Shown here piece by piece: positions 25,808 through 34,014 of a stretch of DNA of 64,000 nt. Source of the stretch: Timaviella obliquedivisa GSE-PSE-MK23-08B (lineage in GTDB: Bacteria > Cyanobacteriota > Cyanobacteriia > Elainellales > Elainellaceae). Every line of letters begins with the position of its first letter. Position 1 is the first letter of the stretch. Location: contig JAHHII010000015.1 in the NCBI GenBank assembly GCA_019358855.1, positions 28,221 through 92,220 on the forward strand, read 5' to 3'. The position numbers were made by a program, and so were the translations under genes. The notes under the pieces were generated by a model, which worked only from the letters and a program-made list of their open reading frames with translations, was not told where the DNA came from and ran no database searches.

Positions 25808-27307
25808 GTGACTTTTCAACGCGCCAGTGGAATTTTACTACACCCCACCTGCCTTCCCAGCCGCTTTGGGATTGGCGATTTAGGTCAATCTGCCTACGAG
25901 TTCATAGACTTTTTGGAACGCAGTGGACAAAAGCTCTGGCAAGTCTTGCCGCTAGGGCCTACGGGTGACGAGCATTCGCCTTACATCATGAATTACAGTG
26001 CGTTTGCAGGCAACCCGATGTTGCTTAGCCTTGATGTATTGGCAGGTGACCAACTGCTTCATCCCGATGAGCTTGCGCCCTTACCTGAAGCGCCCGCCGA
26101 TCGCGTTGATTTTGATCGAGTCATTCCGCACAAATCCTATTATCTCAAGCTGGCATACAACAACTTTAAGCAGCGAAACTCTCAAGCTGAGTTTGAGCAG
26201 TTCTGTGAACAGAAGGCAGTTTGGCTAGACGATTTTGCCTTGTTTATGGCACTGTTGGAGGCGAATAATGGCAAGGCGTGGAACGTGTGGGAAGGGGCGA
26301 TCGCCCGACGAGAGCCAGCCGCCCTTGCTGCCCAGCGAGAGCAATTACAGGATGAAATTCTCTACCAGAAATTTCTGCAATTTAAGTTCTTCGGGCAATG
26401 GTCGAACCTTAGAAATTATGCTCAACAGAAAAATATCCAAATTGTTGGAGATGTCTCCATTTATGTGTGTCACAATAGCGCCGAAGTTTGGGGCAATCCT
26501 GAAATCTTTAAGCTCGATCCTCAAACTCTAGAACCAGCTTACATAGCAGGTGTTCCGCCCGACTACTTCAGCGCCACCGGGCAGCTTTGGGGCAATCCGG
26601 TTTACAACTGGGATAAGCTGCAAGCCACAAACTTTGCTTGGTGGATTGAACGCTTTAAAGCAACGATGCAGTACGTAGACATTGTGCGAATCGACCACTT
26701 CCGAGGGTTCGAGGCATATTGGCAGGTACGTGCAGGTGAGACGACAGCTATGAATGGGGAATGGGTGAAGGCTCCAGGCGTTGAGTTCTTTGAGGCGTTA
26801 GCGGCAGAGTTGGGCAATTTGCCCGTGATGGCAGAAGATTTAGGAATTATTACCCCTGAAGTAGAGAATCTGCGCGATCGCTTCCAGTTTCCAGGAATGC
26901 GAATCCTCCAGTTTGCCTTCACAGGTGACCCTGATCATGCCTATTTACCTCATAACTATGTGCCTAATAGTGTGGTGTATCCGGGCACCCATGACAACGA
27001 TACGGCGATCGGCTGGTGGACAAGTGCCGCCGCCCAAGAAAAACAGCAATTTGCTCAATATCTAGGGTACGATCGCCCGGAAGATGTTTCAGAAATTAAC
27101 TGGGCACTAATTCGGATGGCGTTGGCTTCAGTGTCGGATTTAGCAATTTTGCCGCTACAAGATTTACTGGGATTAGGCAGTTCGGGGCGAATGAACGATC
27201 CAAGCGTGAATGCAGGTCAGTGGCGATGGCGATATGAAAGTTCAGAGCAATTGAATCAAGAGATGAGCGATCGCTTAGGGTGGTTAACACGGCTGTATGG
27301 GCGTTAA
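25808..27307 (+). CDS. malQ: 4-alpha-glucanotransferase (amylomaltase, GH77)
   Basis: A 499-residue cytoplasmic GH77 enzyme of normal bacterial length. It moves maltosyl or longer alpha-1,4-glucan units between oligosaccharides in glycogen or starch turnover. The N-terminus SGILLHPTCLPSRFGIGDLG is diagnostic. Catalytic segments are IVRIDHFRGF (nucleophile Asp), MAEDLG (acid/base Glu) and GTHDNDT (third carboxylate). The start is GTG at 25808, with no obvious ribosome binding site but placed exactly where the family begins. It is divergent from treS, which fits a shared alpha-glucan economy. The gene ends 9 bases before the convergent DUF2237 gene. Confidence 0.95.
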   Translation: MTFQRASGILLHPTCLPSRFGIGDLGQSAYEFIDFLERSGQKLWQVLPLGPTGDEHSPYIMNYSAFAGNPMLLSLDVLAGDQLLHPDELAPLPEAPADRVDFDRVIPHKSYYLKLAYNNFKQRNSQAEFEQFCEQKAVWLDDFALFMALLEANNGKAWNVWEGAIARREPAALAAQREQLQDEILYQKFLQFKFFGQWSNLRNYAQQKNIQIVGDVSIYVCHNSAEVWGNPEIFKLDPQTLEPAYIAGVPPDYFSATGQLWGNPVYNWDKLQATNFAWWIERFKATMQYVDIVRIDHFRGFEAYWQVRAGETTAMNGEWVKAPGVEFFEALAAELGNLPVMAEDLGIITPEVENLRDRFQFPGMRILQFAFTGDPDHAYLPHNYVPNSVVYPGTHDNDTAIGWWTSAAAQEKQQFAQYLGYDRPEDVSEINWALIRMALASVSDLAILPLQDLLGLGSSGRMNDPSVNAGQWRWRYESSEQLNQEMSDRLGWLTRLYGR

Positions 27308-27315
27308 ATCTGACT

Positions 27316-27690
27316 TTACGTCCCTTGAATAGCATGACTTGTCAAATCGTCTAGCGAGACTTCCTTAAGCGCCGCTGCATGGGTTGCCGCCAAATCTACG
27401 GGAGGAGCGGCACCCGCCTCTAGGGACTCCCTCCAACGACTGACACAGAGACACCAGCGATCGCCTGCTTTCAACCCAGGAAAGCCAAATCCTGGCGCGC
27501 TTAAATCGTTCCCCTGAGCTTTGGTAAACGCTAAAAACTCATCGGTGACTTGAGCGCAAACGACGTGTACTCCCTGATCATCGGCTCCAGTTTCACACTT
27601 GCCATTTCGATAAAAGCCTGTCATTGGCTCAGTGCAACAAATTTCCAGCTTGCCACCTAAAACGTTTTTAGCACCTGCTGCATTCACCAT
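27316..27690 (-). CDS. DUF2237 protein
   Basis: A 124-residue soluble protein of family DUF2237. Diagnostic segments are KLEICCTEPMTGFYRNGKC, VHVVCAQVTDEFLAF, GNDLSAPGFGFPGLKAGDRWCLC and the ending acidic helices. The protein is Cys-rich (six Cys), with positions that fit the family. Its function is unknown. The upstream sequence TAAGAAATGG gives little help with the ribosome binding site, but ATG 27690 matches the family N-terminus. It is convergent with malQ. Confidence 0.88.
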   Translation of the reverse strand: MVNAAGAKNVLGGKLEICCTEPMTGFYRNGKCETGADDQGVHVVCAQVTDEFLAFTKAQGNDLSAPGFGFPGLKAGDRWCLCVSRWRESLEAGAAPPVDLAATHAAALKEVSLDDLTSHAIQGT

Positions 27691-27830
27691 TTCTTATACC
27701 TCTTAAATGTCGTGATCAAGAGTACATTATCTCCAGACATCTTAGAGTAAAGGAAAATCTATCTCTGGACAGATTTGTATGACTAGCCAAACGCAGTACA
27801 AATGACTTGGTAAACAACCTGGTTATTGGT

Positions 27831-28280
27831 ATGAAACTGAATCATTTGACAAAACAAATTTCTGCTTTAGGTCGTCGGTTGACAATGGTGTTGTTAAGCT
27901 TGTCGGCGATCGCCTTTTTCTGGCAGGGTGCATTCTTGCTAAACAATGCAGCAATGGCTAATCCTACGAACAACTTTGTCGTGGCAGCAGACTTGGGCAA
28001 TAAAGTCCAGAACAAAGTGGGTGAAGATACCAAGAACGCCAAGGGCTTCATTAGAGATACCGCAGATAAGGTGGAAGAAGCTGCCAGAAGCAACGCTGCA
28101 AAAGTAGATAACGCCACCGACGACAATGATAGCGCGATCGCAAATAGAGCTAAGAGAGATGCAGGGCGCATTCAGCAAAGAGCAGAGGAAGATGCAAGCC
28201 GGACTGAAAAGGCAGTAGATAACACTAAGAATGTTATCGAGAAGGCTGTAGATAATGTTAAGGATGCTTTTGGTAAGTAA
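27831..28280 (+). CDS. Secreted LEA-like helical protein
   Basis: A 149-residue protein from ATG 27831; an in-frame TTG at 27807 would add eight residues. A signal peptide (TMVLLSLSAIAFFWQGAFLLNNAAMA) precedes a highly charged, Cys-free stretch of amphipathic helix. Repeating Lys/Asp/Ala/Val patterns such as NKVQNKVGEDTKNA, RDTADKVEEAA and TKNVIEKAVDNVKDAF resemble late-embryogenesis-abundant and apolipophorin-type repeats. Such cyanobacterial proteins are often tied to desiccation or membrane stress, but that is an inference here. It probably resides in the periplasm or thylakoid lumen. A strong terminator follows 34 bases after the stop. Confidence 0.72.
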   Translation: MKLNHLTKQISALGRRLTMVLLSLSAIAFFWQGAFLLNNAAMANPTNNFVVAADLGNKVQNKVGEDTKNAKGFIRDTADKVEEAARSNAAKVDNATDDNDSAIANRAKRDAGRIQQRAEEDASRTEKAVDNTKNVIEKAVDNVKDAFGK

Positions 28281-28313
28281 GAATTTAGTGTTCTAGCACG
28301 CCTAGGTGAATTG

Positions 28314-28352
28314 ACTGGGGTATGATGCATGATGTATCATACCCCAGTTTTT
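28314..28352 (+). terminator. Rho-independent terminator
   Basis: The arms CTGGGGTATGAT and ATCATACCCCAG form a 12-bp perfect stem with a short loop, followed by GTTTTTA. It lies just past the LEA-like gene. The opposite strand also carries a weak AT-rich tail, so some bidirectional action is possible. Confidence 0.85.
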
Positions 28353-28466
28353 ACATTGTCTAGGACAAGGGCTTAAGCCTCTTATTAATCTTGCACGTTA
28401 ACGATGTCCTAACAAGAACGCTTACTGCTACACAATCACGTAGACCCATTGAACATCTTCTCAAAC

Positions 28467-29573
28467 TTAAGTCCAGTACAAGATCTTAGCTTGCGGGAAA
28501 CGTTTTTGAATTTGTTGCTCAAAGAACTTTCGCATCATTTTCATGGTGTCGCCATCATAGACATATTTCACACCACCAAACTTATTACGTTTTATCACTC
28601 GGTTTGACTCATCCATTTCTAGCTTGCTGTTAGGGTACCAAGCCTGTAAAACGTTTTTTGAGCCAGGGGTAAAACGGTGAGAAATTAGCTCAAACGTTAA
28701 ATCGACATCAAAGTCTAAAGCATTGCTCAGGTCATCGAACAACTGATCATAGTAATCTTCCCAATCCTCGATCGCCATAATGGGCGCAATCACTAAACCT
28801 ACGGGATAACCGCCGCCACCCCGTTCAGAGGGCAATGCCAACTTACGTAATGCCTGAATCCGATTAGCAACAGAAGCTGTTCCCCCTTCTAGTCGATTGC
28901 TGATCGGTGCAGCATTCACACTAAAGCGACAACGAGTATGTCCGTTATGGGGTAGATCTAGTAATTCGTCAACCGCATCAAACTTAGAAACCCAGCGTAA
29001 GTGTCCGTTCTCACGGGTACCAAAGTAGCGAATGCATTCTGCCAAACTGCCCAATAAATGCTCAATACCCAACGGATCTGTGTAGCAACTTACTTCAAAA
29101 CTAGTAGTGCTATCTAAGCGTTCATAAGCTGCCAAGTTTTGTAAGGTCTGGGGCAAGTTAGCAAATGCTCGAATCACTGGGGGTCCTTGCAGACTTCCAG
29201 CCAGATAACAATATTGACAATGAGCCGGACATCCTTCAGCTAAGTGAAACTGCCAATCGGCGGAAGGGGGAATCGGACTCAGCTTAAAGCTGCTAGGAGG
29301 TGCAGTCACAACCGCTAAGGTACGTTTAGCGATCGCATAGGTTTCTTGCTCTGTCTCTCCACGTAACCCAGTCAGGCGGTTACGTGGCAGTTCCTCAACA
29401 GGCAAATTGAAAGATTGCACTCGTGTCAGAATCTTTTGCCCCCAAGCCTCTTCCAGTGCATCTGGAGTGAATAGAACGCGATCGGGCATCCATAGGCGCG
29501 TTTTAGGAGCGGCGTTAAGAGAAGCAGGAGGATGAATCGAATTTAGCAAAATAGTTCTCAAATCCCGTTGCAT
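28467..29573 (-). CDS. Spore-photoproduct-lyase-like radical SAM protein
   Basis: A 368-residue protein of the SplB-like radical SAM family. The iron-sulfur cluster motif is C115-x3-C119-x2-C122 in GCPAHCQYCYLAG. Further family segments are SFEVSCYTDPLGIEHL, RWVSKFDAVDELLDL, CRFSVNA and a C-terminal YVYDGDTMKMMRKFF. True spore photoproduct lyases repair a thymine dimer in spores, which cyanobacteria do not form, so the substrate of this branch is not known; DNA photolesion repair is possible. ATG 29573 begins MQRDLRTILLNS. No operon partners are visible. A miniature element lies about 115 bases upstream. Confidence 0.85.
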   Translation of the reverse strand: MQRDLRTILLNSIHPPASLNAAPKTRLWMPDRVLFTPDALEEAWGQKILTRVQSFNLPVEELPRNRLTGLRGETEQETYAIAKRTLAVVTAPPSSFKLSPIPPSADWQFHLAEGCPAHCQYCYLAGSLQGPPVIRAFANLPQTLQNLAAYERLDSTTSFEVSCYTDPLGIEHLLGSLAECIRYFGTRENGHLRWVSKFDAVDELLDLPHNGHTRCRFSVNAAPISNRLEGGTASVANRIQALRKLALPSERGGGGYPVGLVIAPIMAIEDWEDYYDQLFDDLSNALDFDVDLTFELISHRFTPGSKNVLQAWYPNSKLEMDESNRVIKRNKFGGVKYVYDGDTMKMMRKFFEQQIQKRFPQAKILYWT

Positions 29574-29686
29574 GTATTTTTAGTATTGCACTTCCACTGA
29601 GCGACAGAAATCTTTCGTAGAGTGGATTTCATCCCTTTCCGGGTAGGGTTTCCCATCCCTCTATTGATGGCTAATGTGATCGCTAA

Positions 29687-29835
29687 GGGGCTAGCAAGAA
29701 AATAAAACCCCAGTGGGATGCATTGATTTGTCCACCCCCTAAATCCCCCATTCTGGGGGACTTTGAAAGGGTCGGAAGTCCCCCAGAATGGGGGATTTAG
29801 GGGGCGGTTCGGGGCGTTATTTAATTGCAACTCCC
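29687..29835. mobile_element. Miniature inverted-repeat element, type B copy 2
   Basis: A 149-bp element flanked by TAA at 29684-29686 and 29836-29838. The right end is canonical (GGGAGTTGCAATTAAATAACG inverted), while the left end is diverged (GGGGCTAGCAAGAAAATAAAA). The core palindrome is CCCCCATTCTGGGGGACTTT and CCCCCAGAATGGGGGATTT. It lies in the divergent region between the SplB-like and dus genes, so it may affect the dus leader. Confidence 0.82.
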
Positions 29836-29986
29836 TAATGACTAGAACGAACTCCGAGATCTCAGACCTACGAATGAGCAGCAAAGTAAAGAAATTCCTG
29901 ATACTATTGCTGAGAACATCGATCGCCCGTTTATTCGATCGCCTGAGAGTCCTTTTAAGGTGTGGGCACCCGAACTGAGTGATAAT

Positions 29987-31066
29987 ATGCCACTGTCCGA
30001 TCGCTTACCTTTAGCCTTAGTTCCCGGACTGGCATTAACCGCACTTGCGCCCATGCAAGACGTGACTGATTTATTTTTCATGAATGTGATCGCGGGCTAT
30101 GGCAGTCCCGATTATTTCTTTACTGAGTACTTTCGCGTTCATGAGAGTTCGACACCCGATAAGAAGATCCTGCGCTCCATTACCGAGAACACGACCGATC
30201 GCCCAATTTTTGCCCAACTCATTGGAGAAAGTATCCCCGACCTGGTTCGTATTGCTCAAGAACTGAGCCGCTATCCTGTGGCAGGCATTGACTTAAATAT
30301 GGGCTGTCCTGCTCCCCGAATTTATCGCAAAAATGTTGGTGGAGGACTGCTGCGAGATCTTGAAAAAGTTAACCGAATTTTAGGTGAGTTACGAGAATCA
30401 GTATCAGGTTTGTTAACGATTAAGATGCGAATTGGTTTTGAAAATACTGCTAACTTTGACGCACTTCTTGACCTGATTAACCGACACAATATTGATTTAC
30501 TCAGCTTGCACGGTCGAACCGTTAAGGAAATGTATCATGGCGCTGTTCATTATGATTTGATTGCCCACGCCGTGCAGCGGATAAATTGTCCGGTTCTTGC
30601 TAATGGAAATGTGACATCAGCCCATGCCGCAGCCGCTATTTTAGCTGAAACTGGAGCCGCTGGAGTGATGATTGGGCGATCGGCAATTCGCAACCCGTGG
30701 ATCTTTCAGCAAGTTCGCCAACATCTGAGCGGTCAGCCCATCACTAAAGTCACGCTGGCAGATGTTCGCAGTTATATCGATCGCCTCTCGAACACAGCAA
30801 ATGCCCTGACAGTTCCAAACCGGGCACAAGTTAGCTACATGAAAATGTATCTTAATTACATTGCTCAAAGTGTGGATGCAGCAGGGGGTTTTCTCCGAGA
30901 GATGCGGCTGGCTCAAACGGACGCAGACTTGTATGCCGTTTGCGATCGCTACTTGCTCGGCACTCCTGATCAAGAATTTTCGTTAGAACCCTACCCTGGT
31001 CTAGTGGCTCGCCCCAGTTGCGAAGCAATTCCTAAATTAGCAAGCCAGTCACTCGTCACTCAGTAG
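29987..31066 (+). CDS. tRNA-dihydrouridine synthase
   Basis: A 359-residue flavoenzyme that reduces uridines in tRNA loops. The N-terminal FMN-binding segment LTALAPMQDVTDLFF, the active-site Cys107 in NMGCPAPRIYRKNVGGGLL, the TIKMRIG strand, the LSLHGRTVKEMY segment and the phosphate-binding GVMIGRSAIRNPWIF are all present. ATG 29987 gives a family-like N-terminus (MPLSDRLPLALVPG); an earlier GTG at 29960 is in frame but less likely. The exact tRNA position modified cannot be assigned. The stop codon lies inside a 29-bp tandem duplication. A miniature element lies about 150 bases upstream. Confidence 0.92.
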   Translation: MPLSDRLPLALVPGLALTALAPMQDVTDLFFMNVIAGYGSPDYFFTEYFRVHESSTPDKKILRSITENTTDRPIFAQLIGESIPDLVRIAQELSRYPVAGIDLNMGCPAPRIYRKNVGGGLLRDLEKVNRILGELRESVSGLLTIKMRIGFENTANFDALLDLINRHNIDLLSLHGRTVKEMYHGAVHYDLIAHAVQRINCPVLANGNVTSAHAAAAILAETGAAGVMIGRSAIRNPWIFQQVRQHLSGQPITKVTLADVRSYIDRLSNTANALTVPNRAQVSYMKMYLNYIAQSVDAAGGFLREMRLAQTDADLYAVCDRYLLGTPDQEFSLEPYPGLVARPSCEAIPKLASQSLVTQ

Positions 31067-31114
31067 TTCCTACCGTCTTTAAGGACACTCAGTAGTTCCT
31101 ACCGTCTTTAAGGA
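31057..31114. repeat. 29-bp perfect tandem duplication over the dus stop codon
   Basis: The unit beginning CACTCAGTAGTTCCTACCGT is present twice without a gap (31057-31085 and 31086-31114). The first copy contains the TAG stop of dus. The identity of the copies points to a recent duplication. Confidence 0.9.
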
Positions 31115-31179
31115 CAATGAGCCAGAATTGATAGATGTCACAAAAATTAAGCTCTACTAAGGTCATGAGGAATTGAAGC

Positions 31180-32610
31180 GTGGATTTTGTGTCTGTTGAG
31201 GCGATCAGTGTAGAGGTGGCTGCGGAAGCGGGGATACCAGGAGTTTTGCCCTTTGGCTCGGGCAAATCACGGGCGCTGACTGCAATCCTCGGGGCTTCCA
31301 AAGATGAGATCCGCACCAGCCTCAAAGCCTCAACGCTAGATGGGGTTTTTGCCAGCCTATTTTCCAATGTGACGGGCGGCGTGCTACTGACCAACTTTTT
31401 TTTAGATATGGGCGCAAACCCAACTCAAATTGGCATCTTGGCATCCGTTCCCATGCTGTGCAATTTGATTCAGCCCATCGGCGCATACTTTTCAGAACGC
31501 ACCACAAGCCGTCATTTCTATTGCCTTTGGATCTACGGTATTTCCCGATCGCTCTGGGTGGGCTTAGCGATCGCCATTTTTTGGGTTGGGAGAACCCCCA
31601 ATGCTCCAGCGCTGCTGATTGCCTTAACGTTGGGGATTACGCTTGCTAGCTCTCTGTTAGGAGCGTTAGGCAGTGCCCCTTGGCTCAGTTGGATGGCAGC
31701 CCTAGTGCCCCGAACGCTGCGGGGACGCTACTTCAGCTTACGCAGCAGTGCCGCCAATTTAACGAATTTAATTTCAGTGCCCCTCCTGGGATTGATTGTG
31801 ACTCAGTGGCAGGGCGGCTCTATTCAGGGCTACGGCGTGGTGCTAGTAGTAGCGATCGCCTCTGGAATTCTCAGCCTATGGTTTCAAAACTTCATGGTGG
31901 ATGTCAATCCACAAAACAATTCCTATTTTCCAGTTAAAGTGCTCCCGCTTGAAGTCAACCCATCAAGCTCCGAAGATCCACTTCACCCTGCTTTAGTTAG
32001 CCCCTCTCAGCCCCAACTCACTCCCGCTTTTTGGCAAGACGGCAACTTCCTCAAGTTTTTACTTTATTTTCACCTGTGGACATTTTCAGTAAGTTTAAGC
32101 TCTCCATTTTTTAATGTTTATATGCTGAACGAGTTAAAGGTAGATATCAACCATGTCACACTTTATAGTAGCCTGGCGGCAGGGGCAAACCTGCTGGTGC
32201 TGCTAGTGTGTGGACAGTTTGCTGATCGCATTGGCAATCGCCCAATTTTGCTAGGTGCAGGGATTGTATTTGCAATCTTTCCACTTTTATGGCTTAGCGC
32301 TGGTATAAATTTATGGTCTGTTTGGTTGGGGCTGCCATTGTTGCATTGCATTTCGGGAGGAACATCAGCAGCAATTGACCTTTGCTCCAATAATTTTCAA
32401 CTTGACATTGCCCCCGATCGCAACCAATCGACCTACTTTGGGGTTGCTGCTGCGGTAGCTGGCATCAGCGGTGCCTTAGGTACGACTGCTGGAGGCTTTT
32501 TGGCTCAGTTCGGCTATGGTGGATTTTTAGGACTCTTTGTGCTTTCAAGTGTTTTGCGGCTAGGCGCTTTGTTACCTCTGGTTTTTGTCCATGAACGTCA
32601 AGCTGTGTAA
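31180..32610 (+). CDS. Major facilitator superfamily transporter
   Basis: A 476-residue inner-membrane protein with about 12 hydrophobic segments and an MFS arrangement. The loop between helices 2 and 3 is weakly conserved, and the second half begins after a cytoplasmic linker (about 250-285). Landmarks are FASLFSNVTGGVLLTNFFLDMGANPTQIG, the arginine-containing SWMAALVPRTLRGRYFSLRSSAANL and the C-half CGQFADRIGNRPILL, which is an MFS motif-A-like loop. The substrate is unknown. GTG 31180 is used, with ATGAGGAATTGAAGC upstream. The TAA stop doubles as the left target duplication of the miniature element that starts at the next base. Confidence 0.85.
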   Translation: MDFVSVEAISVEVAAEAGIPGVLPFGSGKSRALTAILGASKDEIRTSLKASTLDGVFASLFSNVTGGVLLTNFFLDMGANPTQIGILASVPMLCNLIQPIGAYFSERTTSRHFYCLWIYGISRSLWVGLAIAIFWVGRTPNAPALLIALTLGITLASSLLGALGSAPWLSWMAALVPRTLRGRYFSLRSSAANLTNLISVPLLGLIVTQWQGGSIQGYGVVLVVAIASGILSLWFQNFMVDVNPQNNSYFPVKVLPLEVNPSSSEDPLHPALVSPSQPQLTPAFWQDGNFLKFLLYFHLWTFSVSLSSPFFNVYMLNELKVDINHVTLYSSLAAGANLLVLLVCGQFADRIGNRPILLGAGIVFAIFPLLWLSAGINLWSVWLGLPLLHCISGGTSAAIDLCSNNFQLDIAPDRNQSTYFGVAAAVAGISGALGTTAGGFLAQFGYGGFLGLFVLSSVLRLGALLPLVFVHERQAV

Positions 32611-32763
32611 GAGGATGTCTGAGAAGTCTAAGTTGCTATCCGAGCCGCCCCCTCAATCCCCCATTCTAGGGGACTTTGAAGGAGGACTGGTGCGGAAGTC
32701 CTGCCCCAGAATGGGGGGTTGGGGGGCGAGTGCAAGAATCTTTGATACCTCTCAGACATCCTC
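32611..32763. mobile_element. Miniature inverted-repeat element, type A copy 2
   Basis: A 153-bp element with ends GAGGATGTCTGAGAAGT and the inverse of GAGGATGTCTGAGAGGT. TAA occurs at 32608-32610 (the MFS stop codon) and again at 32764-32766, giving a 3-bp duplication. The core is CCCCCATTCTAGGGGACTTT and TCCTGCCCCAGAATGGGGGG, shared with type B. It probably acts as a strong hairpin at the 3' end of the transporter mRNA. Confidence 0.88.
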
Positions 32764-33087
32764 TAAAGGTCGAGAGCAGAAAATAGGTCAATTGCAAGCC
32801 GACTTTGAGCTAATTTTTCACGCTGATTTGCATGTTCTTCTGTAAATACGATATTCTGTAAAAGTAATTCGTCGTAAATACAGAACGCGATCGCCCTAAG
32901 GCAACGATTTAAGAAATTAATTCCCTTAGCAGTGAGTAGGCGCAAAGTAGGTAGGCGCAAATAAACGTAGGTTTTGCAAATGTAGGTTTTGCGGTCAGGC
33001 AACTTTGCTTGCACATCATAAATAACAGTTTGTCTATCTTACGTTTAGTTCAGCTGATCTACTGGTATAAATTATTGGAGTGAAACC
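32764..33087. other. Intergenic region with short direct repeats
   Basis: A gap of 324 bases. At 32936-32992 there are two copies of GTAGGCGCAAA followed by two copies of GTAGGTTTTGC, each pair about 15 bases apart. I see no gene here. The minus-strand open frame across this stretch lacks family features and ends at the miniature-element boundary. Confidence 0.4.
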
Positions 33088-33636
33088 ATGGCAAACAAAA
33101 AAAAAGAGATTGGCGCACAGCCTAAAGCTGCTCCAGCAACTACCCCTTTAGAACAAGATCAGAAACCCAAAGCTTCCGCAAGCAGCCCTGGACGCGAGGT
33201 TCCCGTTGTAACCTCGGAACCGGTGGGAGAGGAAGTTGAGAAAGGGAGAAAAGCTCAGGCGACAAAAAAGGCAGCTAAAGAACTCCAAATGATGGGTAAA
33301 GAGCCCGCTCAGGATCGGTCAAAGGTGCCCGAAATGCCAGCAGCACCCTTGGAGGCAAAAGTGGATGATGAAGAAGCGAAGGATGGAAAAGTGAAAGAAG
33401 CCAAGGTAAAGAAACAAGTTGATGAGCCCGTTGCCGCAGAAACTGCTCCATCTAAAAAAGCTGCCGCAGTGCCAGCCGCCGAGAAAGCTACGAATGAGAA
33501 AGCCACGAAAATGAAGCGACTTACCTTAGATATTGCTAAACCGCTGCACAAAGCGATTAAGGCGAAAGCCGTTGAAGAAGGAGTTCCTATGGTAGATATG
33601 CTGCGATCGCTACTGGAAGAGCATTACAGCAAGTGA
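33088..33636 (+). CDS. Lys/Ala/Glu-rich protein with C-terminal ribbon-helix-helix-like motif
   Basis: A 182-residue protein. Residues 1-135 are low complexity (Lys, Ala, Glu, Pro) with no hydrophobic core and are probably disordered. The last 45 residues (MKRLTLDIAKPLHKAIKAKAVEEGV..MLRSLLEEHY) fit a ribbon-helix-helix DNA-binding fold: a short strand RLTLDI and two helices. Similar C-termini occur in partition and antitoxin-type regulators, but no toxin or partition gene adjoins it, so no such role is claimed. The start is well supported by TTGGAGTGAAACC before ATG 33088. A terminator-like hairpin follows 40 bases after the stop. Confidence 0.65.
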   Translation: MANKKKEIGAQPKAAPATTPLEQDQKPKASASSPGREVPVVTSEPVGEEVEKGRKAQATKKAAKELQMMGKEPAQDRSKVPEMPAAPLEAKVDDEEAKDGKVKEAKVKKQVDEPVAAETAPSKKAAAVPAAEKATNEKATKMKRLTLDIAKPLHKAIKAKAVEEGVPMVDMLRSLLEEHYSK

Positions 33637-33675
33637 TTTATTCTTAACTCACTCGATCTTTCCCTGTATTTTCAC

Positions 33676-33709
33676 AAACCCCTGTACTTTCACAAAAATA
33701 CAGGGGTTT
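33676..33709 (+). terminator. Terminator-like hairpin
   Basis: The arms AAACCCCTGTA and TACAGGGGTTT are an 11-bp perfect inverse repeat with a 12-base loop. The trailing sequence is only ATCG, so termination may be inefficient. It sits just after the ribbon-helix-helix gene. Confidence 0.55.
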
Positions 33710-33724
33710 ATCGTTGCCAGTTTT

Positions 33725-33830
33725 TAGTCTACTTCAATAAGGAAGTCGATCGCTGCTTACTATTCTCAGCCGAGGAATGCGGACAACATTAGCAGACACC
33801 TTATTTTACAATTGTGATTGAAGTAGACTA
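33725..33830. repeat. 106-bp segment bounded by 14-bp perfect inverted repeats
   Basis: The exact 14-mer TAGTCTACTTCAAT (33725-33738) recurs inverted as ATTGAAGTAGACTA (33817-33830). Just inside, AATAAGG and CCTTATT can also pair. It may be a miniature element or a structured RNA upstream of the kinase-ATPase gene. The rest of the 33637-34014 gap contains nothing else I recognise. Confidence 0.6.
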
Positions 33831-34014
33831 CTATATGACCCAAACTACGTTTTATGAAGCGGACTACGGTGCAGGTAAAATCTGCGCTACGCTTCACATC
33901 CTGCCATGATCAATCCTTCTTAACGATGTAAGGTTATTGCGGTGCCAGGGCATTTTACAGAATAGGTTCCGTTGGATGGTAGTTGTCGGAAAATTCTTAG
34001 ACCAGGCAGTAAAC

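Noticed and set aside
32763..33014. 83-codon minus-strand frame next to the type A element
   Set aside because: It starts with GTG, has no ribosome binding site or family features, covers short direct repeats, and its stop is formed at the element boundary.
33088..33636. Calling the ribbon-helix-helix protein an antitoxin
   Set aside because: No toxin-like gene adjoins it and the protein is longer than typical antitoxins.
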